A stretch of DNA of 39,488 nt. It comes from Giesbergeria sp. (GTDB lineage Bacteria > Pseudomonadota > Gammaproteobacteria > Burkholderiales > Burkholderiaceae_C). The translations under genes were made by a program, and so were the position numbers. The notes under the pieces are model-generated. The model saw nothing but the letters and a program-made list of their open reading frames with translations, was not told the origin of the DNA and ran no database searches. The stretch lies in the NCBI GenBank assembly GCA_023150295.1, contig JAKLLE010000032.1, positions 1-39,488 of the forward strand, given 5' to 3'. Position 1 is the stretch's first letter. Each line of letters opens with the position of its first letter. Positions 33,928-39,488 of the stretch are shown here, in pieces.

Positions 33928-34488
33928 ATGCAAACACTTTCTTCATTGGCCGCCGCGCTGGGCCTGGCCCTGTTGCTGGGCGGCGCCCCGCTGGCGGCCC
34001 TGGCCGACGCAGGCCACGACCACGACGAGGCCCCCGCCGCCCCCAGCGGCCCCGCCATGCCACGCTTTGCCGCCACGTCCGACCTGTTTGAACTGGTCGG
34101 CGTGCTCGACGGCACCCAGCTTTCGCTGTACCTGGACCATGCCGCCGACAACCGCCCCGTGGCCGACGCCCAATTGGAGCTGGACCTGGGCGGCAAACCC
34201 CTGGCCCTGACCCGCGTGGCCGAGGGCGAATTCCGCGCCACGCTGGCCGCGCCCCTGCCCGAGGGCGAAACCCCCGTCACCGCCACTGTGGTGGCCGGGG
34301 ACGATTCCGACCTGCTGGCCGCCACGCTGGACGTGCACGCCCCTGAAGTCCACACAGAAGCGGCCGCGCCCCGTTGGCGCTCCGCTGGGGCCTGGGGCGC
34401 AGGCGCTGTGGTGGCCGTGCTGGCCCTGGGCTGGGCCTTGCGCCGCGCCCGCAGCGCCATCCCTGCCAACGCCGGAGGTGCCGCATGA
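33928..34488 (+). CDS. Membrane-anchored periplasmic protein of the metal-efflux cluster (uncharacterised)
   Basis: I do not recognise a named family with certainty. The 186-residue protein has a signal peptide (about 1-27, ending AALADA), a short metal-type motif GHDHDEAP right after it, a beta-rich domain (about 45-140: LFELVGVLDG, LSLYLDHAADNRPV, LELDLGGKPLAL, FRATLAAPLPEGE), and one C-terminal membrane helix (about 155-172) followed by RRARS, so it sits in the periplasm anchored to the inner membrane. It begins 28 bp after the outer-membrane factor and overlaps the adaptor gene by 4 bp (ATGA), so it belongs to the efflux complex operon. The domain resembles N-terminal modules found fused to some metal-efflux adaptors; it may be a metal chaperone or sensor. 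That role is inference. Confidence 0.8.
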   Translation: MQTLSSLAAALGLALLLGGAPLAALADAGHDHDEAPAAPSGPAMPRFAATSDLFELVGVLDGTQLSLYLDHAADNRPVADAQLELDLGGKPLALTRVAEGEFRATLAAPLPEGETPVTATVVAGDDSDLLAATLDVHAPEVHTEAAAPRWRSAGAWGAGAVVAVLALGWALRRARSAIPANAGGAA

Positions 34489-35645
34489 AGCCGACCCTTG
34501 AACGCCGCCATCCGCGCCTGACCGGGCGCCTAGCCTTGCATGCCGCCGCCACCGGGCTGCTGGCTGTTGCGCTGGCCCTGCCGTGGGCCGCACAGGCCGG
34601 CCCCGGCCACGACCACAGCCATGACGACGCACCGCCCGCCGCCAGCGGCAACGGCCCCAGGCGCCAGCCCGATGGCAGCGTGTTTCTGCCCAAGGCCGCG
34701 CAGCGCCTGTGGGGCCTGCGCACCCTGCCCGTGGCCACAGGCCAGCACCCGCAAACGCTGGAGCTGGACGGCACCGTGGTGATGGATCCCAACGCCGGTG
34801 GCAAGGTGCAGGCCGCGCAGGCCGGGCGCCTGCAGGCCGGCCCCAACGGCCTGCCCAGCGTGGGCCAGGCCGTGCGCAAGGGCGAGGTGCTGGCCTGGGT
34901 GGAACCCACAGCGGGCGCCATCGAGCGCTCCAACCAAGTGGCCCAGCAGGCCGAACTGCGCGCCGCCCATGCGCTGGCCGCCAAGCGCGTGGCACGCCTG
35001 AAGGAACTGGCCGACACCGTGCCGCGCAAGGACATCGAAGCCGCCGAGAGCGAGCTGCACAGCCTGGCCCAGCGCCTGGCTGCTGTGGGCGCGGGCCTGT
35101 CGGGGCGTGAGGCGCTGGTGGCACCCGTGTCGGGCGTGATCGCCTCGGCCCACGCCGTGGCCGGGCAGGTGCTGGACGCGCGCGAGCTTGTGTTCGAGGT
35201 GGTGGACCCCACGCGCCTGCGCATCGAGGCGCTGGCCTACGACCCTGCCCAGGCGCAGGGCGTGCAAGGCGCCACCCTGGCCCTGGGCGAGCAGCGCGTG
35301 CCCCTGCGCCTGGTGGGCGCCGCGCGCAGCCTGCGCGGGCAGGCGCTGCCGCTGGTGTTTGCGGGCGAGGGGCGGGCGCTGTCGGCCCTGGCGCTGGGCC
35401 AGCCGGTGCGCGTGTGGGCGCACAGCAGCACGCGCGTGGCGGGCGTGCAGGTGCCCACGGCGGCGCTGCAGCGCAACGCCGCCAACCAGAGCATCGTCTG
35501 GGTCAAGCAGGCGCCCGAGCAGTTTGTGCCGCGCGTGGTGACCACCGCAGCGCTGGACGGCGCCACGGTGGCCGTGACCGCAGGCCTGCAGGCGGATGAG
35601 CGCGTGGTTACGCACGGTGCCACGCTGCTCAACCAAGTGCGCTAA
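34485..35645 (+). CDS. CzcB-like periplasmic adaptor of heavy-metal RND efflux
   Basis: This 386-residue membrane-fusion protein starts at ATG 34485, overlapping the previous stop. A signal or anchor (about 14-35) is followed by GPGHDHSHDD, a His-rich segment likely to bind metal, then by the adaptor core: LDGTVVMDPNAGGKVQAA, PSVGQAVRKGEVLAWVEP (lipoyl half one), a helical hairpin, LVAPVSGVIASAHAVAGQV (lipoyl half two, shown as APVSGVIASAHAV) and C-terminal beta domains ending ERVVTHGATLLNQVR. The helical hairpin is short, as in the CusB/CzcB group. It joins the RND pump, whose gene begins 10 bp later, to the CzcC-like outer-membrane factor. Confidence 0.88.
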   Translation: MKPTLERRHPRLTGRLALHAAATGLLAVALALPWAAQAGPGHDHSHDDAPPAASGNGPRRQPDGSVFLPKAAQRLWGLRTLPVATGQHPQTLELDGTVVMDPNAGGKVQAAQAGRLQAGPNGLPSVGQAVRKGEVLAWVEPTAGAIERSNQVAQQAELRAAHALAAKRVARLKELADTVPRKDIEAAESELHSLAQRLAAVGAGLSGREALVAPVSGVIASAHAVAGQVLDARELVFEVVDPTRLRIEALAYDPAQAQGVQGATLALGEQRVPLRLVGAARSLRGQALPLVFAGEGRALSALALGQPVRVWAHSSTRVAGVQVPTAALQRNAANQSIVWVKQAPEQFVPRVVTTAALDGATVAVTAGLQADERVVTHGATLLNQVR

Positions 35646-35654
35646 GGAGCCGGC

Positions 35655-38774
<3,120 letters not shown>

Positions 38775-38813
38775 TTTTTTTACCGTGCTTCAACCCAAAA
38801 AAGGAAACCTTCC

Positions 38814-39197
38814 ATGACCCCCAAGCCACTCTTGGCCGCGCTGGCCCTGGCACTGTGCGGCCCCGCCTTTGCTGCGGGCAACCACGCGCATGAACACCAA
38901 CCCCTGCACGGCGGCATCGTCACCGAAGTGGCCGACATCGACTACGAACTCGTCGCCCAGCCCGACACCCTGACCCTGCACCTGCGCGACCACGGCAAAC
39001 CCCTGGCGCTGGACGGCGCCAGCGCCAAGCTCACCCTGCTCAACGGCAGCGAAAAAACCGAAGCCACCCTCAGCCCCGCGGGCGATGGCAAGCTCCAGGC
39101 CAAGGGCAGCTTCAAGGTCGCGCCGGGCACCAAGGTGGTGGCACTGGTCACCGTGCCGGGCAAGAAGGCGGCGAATGTGCGGTTTGCGGTGAAGTGA
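38814..39197 (+). CDS. Small periplasmic protein of the metal-efflux cluster (uncharacterised)
   Basis: This 127-residue protein has a signal peptide (cleavage after CGPAFA, about residue 21) and a short His-rich start, GNHAHEHQPLHGG, that could bind metal. The rest is predicted beta: ADIDYELVAQPDTLTLHL, given in part as YELVAQPDTLTLHL, RDHGKPLALDGASAKL, and SFKVAPGTKVVALV. Its fold looks related to the beta domain of the 33928-34488 protein: both have a GKPLAL block, a clue to common origin. AAGGAAA precedes the ATG at 38814. It starts 39 bp after the pump gene and is probably in the same transcript. Function unknown; a periplasmic metal chaperone comparable in role to CusF is a guess. Confidence 0.8.
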   Translation: MTPKPLLAALALALCGPAFAAGNHAHEHQPLHGGIVTEVADIDYELVAQPDTLTLHLRDHGKPLALDGASAKLTLLNGSEKTEATLSPAGDGKLQAKGSFKVAPGTKVVALVTVPGKKAANVRFAVK

Positions 39198-39204
39198 GCG
39201 GGGC

Positions 39205-39232
39205 GCAGCGGCGGCAGGTGTTGCTGCCGCTG
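39205..39232 (+). terminator. Weak hairpin after the efflux cluster
   Basis: GCGGCAG (39211-39217) and CTGCCGC (39224-39230) form a 7-bp stem with a GTGTTG loop, right after the last gene's stop. There is no T-run, so it may only slow or protect the transcript end. Confidence 0.3.
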
Positions 39233-39260
39233 TGGCCCCTGCTGTGATGGTGTGGGCCTG

Positions 39261-39322
39261 AAATTTAAGGAATATCAGGCGCTAACGCCCGTCTATATTG
39301 CGCTGGAAGCTATGAAATCAGG
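39261..39322. repeat. Diverged dispersed repeat, copy 5
   Basis: ATCAGGCGCTAACGCC and GCGCTGGAAGCTATGAAATC keep the opposed GGCGCTAACGCC / GCGCTGGAAGCTAT arrangement of copies 3 and 4 but differ in most spacer bases. It may belong to a separate subfamily. Confidence 0.55.
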
Positions 39323-39488
39323 AGTGATTTGTACGGGTGCGGTTATCGAACGAGGGACTTGCAGAATTCCTCAACCCAGCCGAATTTGCCTCTGCGTGAG
39401 GCGCAAAAAAAGTTGCGGGCACCGCCCAAAAGGCTGGAAGATCAGGGTATCGAAGTCTGAACTTGGTGCCCGCCCATGAATACTACCC
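39323..39488. other. Terminal stretch with no recognised gene
   Basis: After the repeat, about 165 bp reach the window edge. It is less GC-rich than the rest and has short open stretches in each frame; one plus frame reads GLAEFLNPAEFASA, a stop, then GAKKVAGTAQKAG. No family was recognised. It could be the start or a degraded end of a gene outside the window. Confidence 0.4.

Noticed and set aside
39252-39479. 75-codon plus frame at the window end
   Set aside because: Its first third is the dispersed repeat and the rest matches nothing known; no ribosome site was seen.

Overview
The window is GC-rich, densely packed bacterial DNA, best explained as a chromosome segment of a Burkholderiales betaproteobacterium, probably a Comamonadaceae member close to Acidovorax. 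The grounds are codon and protein style, a CzcI-type protein, and at least four copies (a fifth diverged) of an AT-richer palindromic repeat with GCGCTTAT and AGGCC blocks of the kind scattered through Comamonadaceae genomes. The taxonomic call is inference. No rRNA, tRNA or CRISPR array was seen.

Layout. 1-813: the end of an IS5-family element that has cut an EAL-domain gene, leaving only its 3' part. 843-3912: a RidA-family gene (minus) and comEC (plus), the latter carrying a repeat copy inside its reading frame. 3942-4238: two nearly identical 118-bp repeats. 4313-6732: an overlapping pair, circularly permuted ATP-grasp protein plus alpha-E protein, followed by a convergent remnant of an ECF41-type sigma factor. 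7369-13145: a compact six-gene operon with its own promoter and candidate operator: TetR regulator, membrane-fusion protein, FtsX-type permease, ATPase, NodT-type outer-membrane lipoprotein and a cytochrome b561.

13204-22397 (all minus) holds two iron-acquisition modules. The upstream one, DUF3649 - PepSY membrane protein - DUF3325 - TonB-dependent receptor, looks intact. The downstream one, PepSY protein - small membrane protein - DUF4198 protein - TonB-dependent receptor, has frameshifts in both of its last two genes. Fur-like sequences lie ahead of both. Bacterioferritin (minus) follows, divergent from ahpC and ahpF; a four-half-site OxyR-like sequence abuts the ahpC promoter. Iron storage, iron uptake and peroxide defence are thus side by side.

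25672-31525: a TetR regulator followed by a syntenic match to E. coli yhiI-rbbA-yhhJ (adaptor, double-ATPase/permease fusion, second permease). 31680-39197: a heavy-metal RND efflux cluster: CzcI-like protein, CzcC-like outer-membrane factor, an unusual membrane-anchored periplasmic protein, CzcB-like adaptor, CzcA/CusA-like pump and a small His-containing periplasmic protein. A 268-bp MITE-like element with perfect 30-bp terminal inverted repeats and two internal long hairpins sits between the first two genes. The last 290 bp hold a diverged repeat copy and no convincing gene.

The most interesting items are the structured MITE-like element, the repeat family that enters coding sequence, the b561-linked ABC exporter operon, the paired decay of one iron module, the OxyR-like site, and the uncharacterised accessory proteins of the metal-efflux cluster.
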